Position numbers and translations under genes: made by a program. This document shows positions 38,186-49,290 of a stretch of DNA of 64,000 nucleotides, piece by piece. The notes beneath the pieces are model-generated. The model saw only the letters and a list, made by a program, of their open reading frames with translations. It did no database searches and had not been told where the DNA came from. Every line of letters starts with the position of its first letter. The stretch's first letter is position 1. Origin of the DNA: Artemia franciscana (taxonomy: Eukaryota > Arthropoda > Branchiopoda > Anostraca > Artemiidae); the NCBI RefSeq assembly GCF_032884065.1, contig NW_027062694.1, positions 124,001 to 188,000 on the forward strand, read 5' to 3'.

Positions 38186-39989
38186 CTAGAAGACAAAATA
38201 TGGAGAAAGCTTAAAGAATGCTATTTAATGACAGCAATTCACTATCAGTGTGACTCAAAGCGTCTACTCAAAGTATCAGCGTCTACTCAAAAATATGCTG
38301 GCCCCAGCCTGCTCTTATGAAATATGCAACTTTGGCCAAGATTATAATCCTATTCATAGCACATATTACATGACTTGGTTCATAGTTGCCACCAGCCGAT
38401 AATTTATGTTTGGTAATTATCTTATACGCAGGGGCCATACCACTCAATTGGCTAGAACAGGTTACAGCTTCAAAGTTCCATTATTAAGAGGCCTATTCAT
38501 TTCTATTTAAACAATAATCATTTTACAGAACAAATAAATATTTAAAATGTTGCAATACAGTAGAGTTCACTTCAAAGAGGGGTACAGACATCACATGGTA
38601 TTAATCTCAAAAATAATAAAGATATGGGTCTGGAAAAATACAATAGCCACTTCACTAATAATTTCTCCAAAAAAGGAGTGGAGATTCCTCTTGTCCAATA
38701 TTGGAGTATTCAAACCCTCAAAGAAGTTGGAAAGGCCTTCTTTATTGAAAAACATGCAGGCATGCTCGACTAATCATAGGACTGCCGAACTGTCGGAAAT
38801 TAATTGGAGTTCTACCTTCATTGTCTCTTGCTTTTTAAGAGTTTTGTGACATCCTATTTCATAAACACTTCACAAGAACACATTTACTGTTAGGAATGTT
38901 GGAGAATGTTCATCCTTTACTCGAACCTCTAGTCTGCTTGGCCACCTGGAAGAGTGATCATTCTCCAGCTGCTCCATGCCTTACTAGAAGGAACACAATG
39001 TGTGTGTAGTGAATCATGCAAGGATCTATATTCACTAGGCCACTTCTACTAGGAGTAACCTTTTTCTTTTCACCAAAGATTTCAAATAATCTATCATTTA
39101 AGTCGGGTCAGTCAGAACTGAAAGTCACCACATTTTCTAAAGTAAAATAATTCTTGGACATACATCTAAACAACTTGTATACAAGATCATCAGCTGCACT
39201 GTAGCCAATGAAAAAAGTCTTAAAATGCCTGCCAACAACCTTCAAACTTGCCTCAGACCAAAGTCACACTCACATCCAAAGTTTCTTTGATTCTTTAACA
39301 CACGTTGCCTTATTGTATTCAAGAACAAAACAAGATTTTCAGTTTAGGTTAGTTCATATTTAATTTGCTGAAACTTATGCCAAGAGCTATGATAAGTAAC
39401 TGCATGTTAGATGCATTCCTATTATAAACAATAGTGCAGCCATTTTCAACTGCAGCTAAAGTTAGTTTTATGGCAGGAACAGTAAAATCAATGCTGCAAT
39501 ATTTTGGAAACAAGTACGATACATCAGATAGGGAAAAAATATACCATTTGGCTCTCCACTCAATGCATTGCCAAACACAAAAAAAATTAAAAAGAGCTTT
39601 CAGACATATTACCTGATTGATGCAATTCAAATTTAATGTTTATTAACCTGGGGAAATATGATGTGCTGAATTATCCAGTGAAAATAGTGGCATACCAATA
39701 TCACATGGATCATTTAGAGGTATGCTCTGTTTTTCATGGATCTTGGTATTATTTTCAATCATCAACTGGAATTTAATAATAAATAAAAATATTGGTTGTG
39801 TCCCATAAGGCAAATTGTAGTTTGCATTTCATTAAATGATTGTTGACAAGATTTAAACTGCAAAGGTTCACTAGGCTGTACAAGAAAAGACAAGAGCTAA
39901 GAGCTCATATGGCACTTGTGACGAGGCGAGAAGAGCTAAGAGCCAAGAGATCATATGGTATAAGCTCTAACAAAATTCTATGAATCAAT
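38186..39989. other. sequence upstream of the short cnc exon
   Basis: Begins with the acceptor TTTTGTCTTCTAG in transcript sense. The matching non-coding 5' exon and the promoter were not identified. Short open frames on both strands at 39350-39630 overlap and have no recognisable domain. Confidence 0.5.
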
Positions 39990-41165
39990 AGATTGATTTA
40001 AAAAGGAAAATAAGAGGCTTAATGCCGGTCAGGATTTAAAATAAGAGGTCTGAGTCACGATGTCCTTCTAAATATCAAAATTCATTAAGATCTGATCACC
40101 CACTCGTAAGTTATAAACACATAATTTTTTCTTATTTTTTCTCTCCCTTAGCTCCCCAGATGGTCGAATCTGGGAAAACGACTTTATCAAGTCAAATTGT
40201 ACAGCTCCCTGACACGCCTACCAATTTTCATTGTCCTAGCACATCCAGAAGCACCAAACTCCCCAAATCACTGAACCCTTCCCCCAACTCCCCCAAAGAG
40301 AGCGAGTCCAGTACGATTTTGTCAATCACGTATCAAGGACATTTGTTTATTCTATCCACCAAGTTTCATCCCGATTCCTCCACTCCAAGTGTTTTCCCAA
40401 GATTTCCCCCTCCAACTCCCCCCAATGTCAAAAGATCTGGTCGGGATTTGAAATAAGAGCTCTGAGACATGAATTCCTTCTAAAAACCAAATTTAATTAA
40501 GATCCAATCATCTATTCGTAAGATAAAAAATAACCAAATTTTCATGTTTTCCAAGAATTCCGGTTTCCCCCTCCAGCTCCCCCCAATGTCACAGGATCTG
40601 GTCAGAATTTAAAATTAGAACTTTAAAGCACCAGATCCTTCTAAATATCAAATTTCATTAAGATCTGGTCACCCTTTCGTAAGTTACAAATACCTCAATT
40701 TTCAAAATTATCCCCCCCACCCAAAAAAAAAACACCAAAGAGAGCAGATTCGGTCTGGTTATGTCAGTCATGTATCTTAGACAGGTTTCTATTCTTACCA
40801 TCCAGTTTCATCCTGACCTCACCGCTTTAAGTATTTTCTAAGATTTCCAGTCCCCTCAACTGCCCCCCTCCTCAATTATGCTTGATCCAGTTGAGATTTA
40901 AAATAAGAGATCTGAGTTTCGAGGTCCTTCTAAATATGAAGTTTCATGAATATCCGATCACTCCTTTGTAAGTTAAAATACATCATCTTTTCTTATTTTT
41001 CAGAATTAACCCCCCCCCCCCCCCCAATAGAGCAGATTCGTTCCAATTATGTAAATCACGTATGTAAGACTTCTGCTTATTTTGTCCACCAAGTTTCATC
41101 CTGATCCCTCCACTCTTAAGTGTTTTCCAAGTTTTAGATTTCCCCCTCCCAACTCCCCCCAAATG
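39990..41165 (+). repeat. C-rich tandem-repeat element, 5' part (copy 3)
   Basis: The left end GATTGATTTAAAAAGGAAAA with TAAGAGGCTTAATGCCGGTC matches copy 2, followed by three to four of the same ~296-bp units with poly-C blocks. It stops at about 41165, where an RTE-like fragment begins, and lacks the terminal hairpin. Together with copies 1 and 2 it defines both ends of the family. Confidence 0.8.
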
Positions 41166-41570
41166 TCGCAGAATGTAATAACTATCGTGAAATAACTCTA
41201 CTCTCAAAACACATCAAACTCTTCACCATGCTGCTCCTCAAGCAGCCAACAAAGTACCTCCATTTTCTTCATCACCACCAGCAAACTGGGTTCATACCAA
41301 GTAGGTTCACTACTCTGCAAATCCATACAATTAGACAGCTGACAGAGAGAACTCTAGAACATAAAAGAAGACATACACTGTCTTCTTTGATTTTATCTAC
41401 TTTCAACACTGTCAACAGACAGTCACTATGGCTGATTCTTGAATCTGCTGGTATATACAAGAAAATTGTCAATCTGTTCAAAGAACTAAACAATAAAATC
41501 GAAATTGTTGTCCCTCTAACTGATGTATCACTGGCCAAACAAAGAGTCTATTGCAAATTTTACAAATAAT
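41166..41570 (+). mobile_element. RTE-like reverse-transcriptase fragment
   Basis: From 41168 the sequence reads ECNNYREITLLSKHIKLFTM, then QQTGFIPSRFTTLQIHTIRQ, then LILSTFNTVNRQSLWLILES and AGIYKKIVNLFKEL. These match the RT core of RTE-type elements (CDNYRGI-LLS, QQ-GF-PGRST-DQI--LRQ, VDL--AFD-V-R--LW--L). The catalytic Asp of motif A is replaced (STFNTV), and the frame ends at TAA 41567-41569. It directly abuts the third C-rich repeat element at 41165, which may mark the truncation point of one by the other. Confidence 0.7.
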
Positions 41571-41929
41571 ATTTCCAGAGATACATGTGAACCAATTATA
41601 CATAAACTCATAAGCTACATCTGTGGGAAAAAACATCCCCCTCCAGTACGAACTACTATATAATAATGCCCATTATGATAATCATAATGAAAAGGCAAAG
41701 TTATTTGCAATTCTTTTCTCATAAAAGCTAATATCAAATAATAACAGCATTACCAGCCCAATCCTGACAAACCCAATATACCAGCCTTGCCCAAGATCAC
41801 TGTATACAACCTGTCCATTCTCAATTCATGAACTGAATAATGCAATACAACATATTAGGGCTAATGCTACTAGTAGCTAAAAAAAAACATACATCCTACA
41901 TGGATAAAGAATCTTGCCTCTTCTTACTA

Positions 41930-43350
41930 ACTGGAACTCCTAAATTGCTATAATCATGCCTTCAGAGGGGCATATGATAATGTAAACCACCAGATCCTTT
42001 TATCTAAACTTGCAAGTCTTGGATTACTCCCCAAGCTAGTATCCTTTATAAAATCTTTGATAGAAAATTGAAGTTTAATTGCTTGTGTAGGTTCAGCCTC
42101 CTCACCCAAAACTACAATAACTGAAGGTCTTCCACAGGGTGCAGTCCTAATGCCTCCTCTTCTCTCTATTTCTCTGGTACAAGAACCTCACACACACCGA
42201 TTTACAATATGCTGATGACATGGTACTATGGGCAACTGGCAACACCTTTGAAATTGCACATTCAAAGTTGCAAAAACTACTTTTCCAATTTGAAAAATTG
42301 CAATTCTGGAATTCTTGAGATTCTGATTTAGCAATTGTGCCCACCAAGTCAAAATCATCCAATTCCATCACAAGCACAATAATGTTAATGTAAGACTAAT
42401 TCAAATGGAATAGTTATTCCAGAGGACAATCAAATTAATTACCTAGGTCTCATACTTGACCAAAACCTTAATTTCCACCTTCACATTACAAATATAATAA
42501 AAAATGCCATAGAAAATTAGAATAATAAAAAGACTACTATCTGCACTCTGGGGCTATAATGAGGAAACTTTACTCAAATTTTACAAATCACATATAAGAC
42601 TCCATATTGATTATGTACTCATTGTTTATGGTTCTTATGGAAAGACTATGATGCAAAAAAAATTAAACAACACAAAATGCTATAATCCATCTCATATTTG
42701 GTCTGAGGAAAACAACAAGTACTAAGCTTCAGCTTACTGAGAGTGGACTATCAACAATAAATGTAAGATGAAAATTTCTCTTGGTAAATTATCTGACAAA
42801 AATTGAAGCCAATAGCTCACATACCCTGCATAACTAGTTAGGAAATCCATCCATGCATAGAGGTATTACAAATGAATATGCCAATACCCAGAAGAAATTT
42901 CCAGTGCCAGTAAGTCTATTGCACCTACATTCCTCCTAAATCCCCCAAGGAGTTGATCCATACCCATAATAAACACTAATTTCTCAAAGGACTAAACTCA
43001 ACCCCATTGCTTTTGTCCAGAAAAAATTTGCTGAATTACATATAAAAACCATTTTCAAACTTTTGTTGATGAGTCAAAAATGAATGAAAAGGTGGCAAGT
43101 GGAACTTTTCTCCCACCCCTTAATATTGCAATGGGTGAGAGAATATATGATAATGTGTCTATAATGTTTGCAGAGTTAAATGCCATAATTTTCAGGTGTT
43201 TTCATATCAGTTCTCTAATTCAAGTGGCTCAGTTCCCTCTTCTCCTCTTTGTAGGCATTGTAATTTAAAAAATAGAATAATTAATCATTGTCTATCTGAA
43301 TGTAATATGCTGATGTCTGCACAGTGTATCCTGCAATGTAAACTGTTAAA
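41930..43350 (+). mobile_element. I-type LINE remnant with RNase H, heavily decayed
   Basis: Pieces recognisable across frames: AYDNVNHQILLSKLASLGLL (41966-42025), TEGLPQGAVLMPPLL (42118-42165), LQYADDMVLWATGN (about 42200-42242), a NYLGLILDQNLNFHLHI block (42436-42488), LKFYKSHIRLHIDYVLIVYG (42573-42632), then FVDESKMNEKVASGTF with FAELNAIIF (43065-43195), which is a degraded RNase H with DGS changed to DES, and a CRHC-x(9)-H-x(4)-C zinc motif (43252-43310). The order is that of the intact LINE at 45406-50833 but on the opposite strand and much diverged, so it is a different, older family member. Confidence 0.7.
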
Positions 43351-45235
43351 GTGCTTCAAACACCATAAAATCTCACTATCAGCTATCTGATAGTGATATG
43401 ATCTGATATGAGTCTATCTGAGTATGCACACAGAGCTCAGAACTCAATATTTGTCTTCTTATGAATCAACTCCTAGAATCAAAAGATTTACTGAAAGAGA
43501 TCTGACCAGATTCAAGATAAATAAGAAGCAACCAATTCAGTAGCTCTGTTCATCTCATGGAGTGAATCAAAAGGAAAACAGCTGAATAGTTTTGACTGAA
43601 AAGCCTGTGTTTGCTGAAACAGAAGAAGAATAACCTAATTAAAAGACAGGTCAAAACCTCAAGTACCTTAAGCAATAATATTTTGCCTAATAACCCCTTA
43701 ATAAGTTTCAATCTTATAAATAAAGGTGAAAATGAAAGTAACTCTGGAAAGAGTCAATGCACTTTGGCTAGATTACCAAATGAAAACATTATTTCAATTT
43801 ATAATACACAAAAATGTTTCAATGACTTGTACTTAGTTACAACCTTTGACTACTTATAGAGTCTATTTTATTTTGACCTTTAAAACTAACTCAAACCTTG
43901 GTCACGAGTAAGATTTTTAAACAAAAACCCTGTTTTTTTGCTAGTCCCCTTCACAAGATTAATTTAGACTTTTTTCTGTAGGCTATAGCATTTGTTTGTT
44001 TTTTTTTTTTCATGTTTTATTTAAGCTAGTTTTCTGTTGTTTTTTTTTTATATTGATATATGTGTATTTCCCCTGTTGATTAAGGCTTCAAAATGTGAAG
44101 ACAAATATTTTTTTTTTTTTATTAGACCTATTATAGTTTTGTTTCATTTTGTTCACTGTCTTATTTAAAACACTATAGACAAGCCCATTTTTCTATATTT
44201 TCATTTGTTTAATTTTGTAAATGAAAAGGCATTGTGATTTAAGAAATTATTTAAAGGAAATACTAATCTAAATTACTTAAAAATGTGAATAATAATTATA
44301 GAAACCATGATAATCTGAGCAATACAAATATGCTGCCTATTATGGATCTTCAGGTAAATATTGAGCAGTCAAATTCCTTCCTATAAATAAAGTGGACTCT
44401 TTAATGCTCGTTTTGAATATATTAATTGTTTTTCTTATGAATTCAATTTTAAGCCCTTTATAGACCCTCAAAGATGATACCGTTTTCTCTTAGTCTAATT
44501 GAGATACAGATTATATACCTCTGTTTGAGTCAATGTTCTTAAAATTGGCTTATCTATATATTCAATTGACAGTTACAAAATTATAATTCAAGAAACATTT
44601 ATGAGCTACATTTTTGGGTAAGGTCAGATTACAGTTGAATTTGCAACAAAATGATCATTAGCCTATATTCAAAAAGAGCTTAAAAAGCATCAAGTGGTAT
44701 ATTCACATTATTTGTGGTTCAGAAATGTAGACTGTTCAATATTCACCAAATTTCATTGTTTTATAATTTTTTTTTTTTTTTTTAATTTGATTTCTAACAT
44801 AGCCTGTCCAAAGGCTGTGTGTGGGACCCTCAGGGAGGATGGGTGTTGATTGTTAAAAATTTTACTTTAAACATAAAAAACAGCATACAATAAGCAAAAT
44901 AAAATTCCTCTCTTTTTGTTATAGCATGCCTCCTTCTACAGAGCAACTATTCCAGTAGTGGCAGAGGAAGGGGGCAAATTATAGCCTACCACAGGAATGA
45001 AGAAATATAAGATAAAAGGAATTTAATGCCAGACGTCAGAAAAACTGGGGGTTGGCAGCTGACCTCACCCCCTGTCCAGGCCTAGAACCACCACCGCACT
45101 ATTCTAAATATTTACCAGTTGATCCAGAAAACCATAAATTTACCTAGAATTAAAGACTTCAAAAAATTAGTGATTTTTCGCCTATAGCCTAGGCCCATGG
45201 AGCATTTATTTACAAAGCCAAATTAAGTTAATCAC
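43351..45235. other. no recognised gene
   Basis: AT-rich with several T runs (about 44003, 44111 and 44767). Nothing coding or repetitive recognised beyond the decayed LINE to the left. Confidence 0.5.
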
Positions 45236-45366
45236 CTCTTTTAAAATTTGTTCCAGTTCCAGTTCCAAAAATTGTAGGGAGGTATATGGACTAACAACAA
45301 GTCCTTTCACCTCTTTGACTTCTTCTTCAGAAAAACTAGCTACTGGAAGCGCTATTCTCCTCCAGT
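45236..45366 (-). CDS. unidentified exon-like coding segment
   Basis: 131 nt bounded by acceptor TTGTTTGCAG (AG at 45368-45367) and donor GTGATT (45235-45230), open throughout in one frame: two bases, then 43 codons ending in phase 0. The peptide starts WRRIALPVASFSEEEVKEVK, continues GLVVSPYTSLQFLELELEQI and ends LKE; it looks like real protein, with an amphipathic, acidic C-terminal helix. I do not recognise the family. It lies just beyond the 3' end of the I-type LINE (the LINE's 3' UTR is directly upstream of the acceptor), so the intron upstream of this exon holds the LINE. A copy with a one-codon deletion and a frameshift lies at 36204-36303. It could be an exon of a neighbouring gene, an alternative 5' exon of cnc (its phase-0 end would fit the DLG exon), or part of an unrecognised repeat. 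Confidence 0.4.
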
Positions 45367-45585
45367 CTGCAAACAATGGATATATATGATTATGAACAAT
45401 AATACACTGTTATTGATTGTGGGAAGTGCGAGCACCTGAGCTACCTGTCCCCAGCAGTTTAAGGCACTAGGCCGGCCGGTACCAATACGGCTCTTCCTAC
45501 TCATTCCCGCTCTCTTCTGCACAATCAAAAACTATGGATAAATCGCCTCCCATTAAAAATTGACTTCTTCAAGCTTTAATCCTTA

Positions 45586-48500
45586 TTAAACAATATTTCT
45601 CTTCTTTAAGGTATCAATTGCTGCCTTAAATATCTTACGATCAATTTCCCATGGCAGGTTAGAATCCAGGATAGCGGTATAAGTATTTGGAATCTTAGCC
45701 AAGGAGCAGAAACGCTTAAGAGCAACAGTCTCCTCACTCTGAGCCTGGCAATCAAATAAAATATGCTGGATTGTTTCCTCTGTTGAAAAGCAGATTCGGC
45801 ATAAAGGGGAATGATGTAGCTTCCAATTAAATAACAAGCTATTTAGAAGTAGGGCACCTGATTTCAGCCGGTAATATAGCACTGTATTTAATCTTGTATG
45901 AAATGGAGATAACATTAATGTACTGTGATTAACTTTGGATCTTTGCCTGATAATATCTCGTGAATTGAGGCCAGAGGAAGGACTAGGAGATAACATGGAA
46001 GCCTTTGCTGCTAGAGAATCAGCCATATCATTATATTTTATACCTTTATGACTAGGAACATGTTGAAAATAAACTTCATTTTCCTTGATCCTTAGATTAA
46101 GAAGCTGTCTTCTAATATTATATAAATCTTTGTCATTAGCAATTCTATTAATATTTTGGATCAGTAGTAATGCTGATTTAGAGTCGGAGAGACAGAGTAT
46201 ATTTTCAGATTCAATGTTATAATTTATGAGAGCATCCAAGGCCAGGCGGATGGCACATAATTCAGCAGACAAGATAGAAGATCCCAATGGGAGAGGAGAA
46301 TAAATATTCAAATTCAGGGATGGGATACATGCTCCTGCTCCAGCTCTTTCCCTCTGGACGGATCCATCAGTATATATTTTTCTATAGTTGGGGTAAGCCT
46401 TTGAGATGTGTTCAGCCAAAATAGTCTGGATCTCATAATTAGGAATCAAATCTTTACTAATAGAGATAAGTTCTACTTGACAGCTTGGAGGACTCATTTC
46501 CCATGGGGGGGACTCAGTAAAGGGATATGCATGAAGCGAATGTTGATTCCAGTTTGGGACCTCCAGTTGAAACTGATTCCATGATGAATGGGCATTGGGA
46601 CAGGCTGACTTCTCAGCAAAGGTATGTGCATATACAGCATGCTTGGCTCCATAAGCCTGGATTTGCGAGAAATACTTTATCCTTAGACTAGATGCTCTTT
46701 CACTTAGGGACACCAATCCCGACAGTGTTCTTAACTTTGACAGAGGGGTATGCTTATGCACACCCAAAGCTATTCGAATAGCAGAATTTTGTAAAGATTC
46801 AAGGATTTTGAAAGAGGATGGGGGACGAGCTGAAAATATTTGAATCCCATATTCTATATTTGAACGAATATATAATTTGTAAAAATCCAAAATAATCTTT
46901 GGGTGACATCCCCACTTACTTCCAGCAAGTCTTTTTAGAATACAAAGTCTCTGAATAATCAGAGATTTCAAAGAATTAATATGTTCATGCCACTGCATTT
47001 TAGAATCCATTAATAAACCAAGTAACTTCACTGAATTGCAATATGGGATCTCCCTTGAGAAAATTGTCAGTGGATTAGGAGGGTCTAGAGTACCATTAGT
47101 AAATATAATGGCTTTAGTTTTACTGATTGATATTGGGAAGCCAAATGCTAAAGAGAATCTCTGGACTAGACTTATATCCTGTTGAATAAGGCTTTGAAGA
47201 AGGCTAATATCCCTTCCTGACTTCCAAATGATCAAATCATCTGCATAAAGGCCAAATGATGCATGAGATACTTGAAATTCAGAAACATACAAGTTGAATA
47301 GAAGAGGACTCAATATTGCACCTTGAGGAAGTCCTCTCGTAATGGGGCATTGCTCACTTCTAGACTGATTTACTTGAACGTAAAAATATCTATCAGTTAG
47401 AAAAGACTTTATAAAACTTATAAAAGGATACGGGAAGTCAAGATTTATTAGGATTTCCAATAATTTATTGTGGACTACATTTCCATAGGCATTCGACCAG
47501 TCAAACAGAACAGCCATTGTGACATGTCTTTTTTTGAGGGAGTTACAAACATCAATTTCTAGCCGGGTAATGTTATCTAAAGAGCTATGTCCTTTTCTGA
47601 AACCTGTTTGTTCACTAGGAAAGAGATTGTTGACTTCAGAAAACCACTCAATTCTTGATAAGACAAGCCTTTCCAGAACTTTACTAAAGGAAGGTAATAC
47701 TGATATAGGACGGTAAGACTTGAGATCATTAGATGAATAAGAAGGTTTTAAAGCTGGGAATACCTGAGCAATCTTCCAGGCATTTGGCAACTTTTGACTT
47801 GACCAAATAAGATTATAAAGACTTAAGAGGGCTGTATGAAACACCTTTGTGGACTCAAGAATCCACTTCATACAAATACCATCATAACCTGGGGAAGACT
47901 TGATGTTAAGAGAATTAAGTGCTACACAAAATTCATCTTGGGAAAAAGGTTTCATCAGATTACCCTTATAAGAACAGGTAAGAGGGAGATTACAAAAAGG
48001 AGGTCGGCTGGGATGAAAATCTGAGCAATCGTTTTTAAAAACATTGGTAAACAGATCTGCCTTCTTTTTATCTGATACAATTGGATATCCATCCTGAATG
48101 ATATCATATCTACGGTCATCATTAGGCTGCTTTCCACTATTTAGTTGGCTAATGAAATTATGGACCTTTGAAATTGGGGTTCTAAAACTGATACTTGAGC
48201 TGAAATTCAGCCATGTACTCTGTTTAGCTCTCCTACAAATTAGTTTCACCTTAGCACATGACTGCTTATAAAAGATTGCTGTTGACTGAGATGGGTGCTT
48301 TTGAAACCTTTTACGAGCCTTTCTTTTTGCCAGAACTGCAACCCTACACTCATCATTCCACCAATTCTTGGGTCTTTTGGAGCCATTGTAAAAACGTACC
48401 CTAGTCATTGGAATTGCCGATTTAGCTGACTCCAGCAGGATTGATCTCAAATTAGACTCAATGGCATTAATATCATAATTAGGAGAAACAAAGGAAAAAT

Positions 48501-49290
48501 CTACTTCATTTAATATCTCACGAAAAAGGGACCAATTTCCTTTGGAGTTGATAAATGTAGGGACGTAGGGTTTGGGAGTGTAGCATAAATCTTGAAATGA
48601 TGTAAGAATTGCACAATGATCAGATTGAAGAGACGACACCTTTACCATCTGAACTAAATCATAATATGAAGAAGGACCTAGAAGCAAATCTATAGTTGAG
48701 AAAGAGTTAGAAGAAATATTATACCTGGTCTGAAAGTCAAATGGAGTGAAAATCAAGGTGTCAGGAAAATTGGACAATATGTACTCTATTCCTCTTCCTG
48801 CTTTGTTGCTACCTGCTGATTGTTCCCAGAGAGGACTGTGGGCATTAAAATCACCAAAAATAAAGGTATTATTACCTGATAATTCTGTTTCCAAGATACT
48901 TTGGATGTCCTTACTCCCACATGGATTATAAAAGGATTTTATGGCAAGATGGTTACCATTAGCTAAGGTAATTAATATGCCTACAACATCTATTTCATCC
49001 CTGTAGATAGTTAAGGGTTGAGGGGAGTGTTGGATTGAAACATGAACAAAAATTGCCACACCCCCTCCCTTTCTGTTAGTTGATCTATCCTTCCTGTAGC
49101 ACTTGTACCCAGGCATTTTGATTTTCTTATACTGATGAAGATTAGTCTCTTGTAGACAAATAATTCCAATTCTCTTATCATTTGCACATTGGATAAGATC
49201 AGCAAGTTTATTTGAATTTAAAGAGACGCAATTCCATTGTAGGATCTGCAGCTTAGTTAACATAGGAAGGGTTGAATAGATGACCTGCAT
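45586..49290 (-). CDS. LINE ORF2: endonuclease, reverse transcriptase, RNase H
   Basis: 1234 codons, uninterrupted. An APE-type endonuclease comes first: WN (19-20), QE48, GDFNAHSPLW (146-155) and SDH (223-225). The reverse transcriptase follows: YRPISVLPSFSKVLE, QTGFRKGHSS, motif A with D597 in FDWSNAY, GLPQGAILSPLLFN and the YADD box (682-685). RNase H comes next: TDGS (D975), SAE (E1010), SDS (D1036) and the H-x-G/ND-AD block ending at D1091. A C-terminal CRIC-x(8)-H-x(4)-C cluster near 1165-1185 is a typical LINE zinc motif. All catalytic residues are present. The protein nicks target DNA, primes reverse transcription there and removes the RNA strand. An internal Met10 (49263) is an alternative start. 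Several small + strand reading frames opposite it are shadows. Confidence 0.93.
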   Translation of the reverse strand: MQVIYSTLPMLTKLQILQWNCVSLNSNKLADLIQCANDKRIGIICLQETNLHQYKKIKMPGYKCYRKDRSTNRKGGGVAIFVHVSIQHSPQPLTIYRDEIDVVGILITLANGNHLAIKSFYNPCGSKDIQSILETELSGNNTFIFGDFNAHSPLWEQSAGSNKAGRGIEYILSNFPDTLIFTPFDFQTRYNISSNSFSTIDLLLGPSSYYDLVQMVKVSSLQSDHCAILTSFQDLCYTPKPYVPTFINSKGNWSLFREILNEVDFSFVSPNYDINAIESNLRSILLESAKSAIPMTRVRFYNGSKRPKNWWNDECRVAVLAKRKARKRFQKHPSQSTAIFYKQSCAKVKLICRRAKQSTWLNFSSSISFRTPISKVHNFISQLNSGKQPNDDRRYDIIQDGYPIVSDKKKADLFTNVFKNDCSDFHPSRPPFCNLPLTCSYKGNLMKPFSQDEFCVALNSLNIKSSPGYDGICMKWILESTKVFHTALLSLYNLIWSSQKLPNAWKIAQVFPALKPSYSSNDLKSYRPISVLPSFSKVLERLVLSRIEWFSEVNNLFPSEQTGFRKGHSSLDNITRLEIDVCNSLKKRHVTMAVLFDWSNAYGNVVHNKLLEILINLDFPYPFISFIKSFLTDRYFYVQVNQSRSEQCPITRGLPQGAILSPLLFNLYVSEFQVSHASFGLYADDLIIWKSGRDISLLQSLIQQDISLVQRFSLAFGFPISISKTKAIIFTNGTLDPPNPLTIFSREIPYCNSVKLLGLLMDSKMQWHEHINSLKSLIIQRLCILKRLAGSKWGCHPKIILDFYKLYIRSNIEYGIQIFSARPPSSFKILESLQNSAIRIALGVHKHTPLSKLRTLSGLVSLSERASSLRIKYFSQIQAYGAKHAVYAHTFAEKSACPNAHSSWNQFQLEVPNWNQHSLHAYPFTESPPWEMSPPSCQVELISISKDLIPNYEIQTILAEHISKAYPNYRKIYTDGSVQRERAGAGACIPSLNLNIYSPLPLGSSILSAELCAIRLALDALINYNIESENILCLSDSKSALLLIQNINRIANDKDLYNIRRQLLNLRIKENEVYFQHVPSHKGIKYNDMADSLAAKASMLSPSPSSGLNSRDIIRQRSKVNHSTLMLSPFHTRLNTVLYYRLKSGALLLNSLLFNWKLHHSPLCRICFSTEETIQHILFDCQAQSEETVALKRFCSLAKIPNTYTAILDSNLPWEIDRKIFKAAIDTLKKRNIV

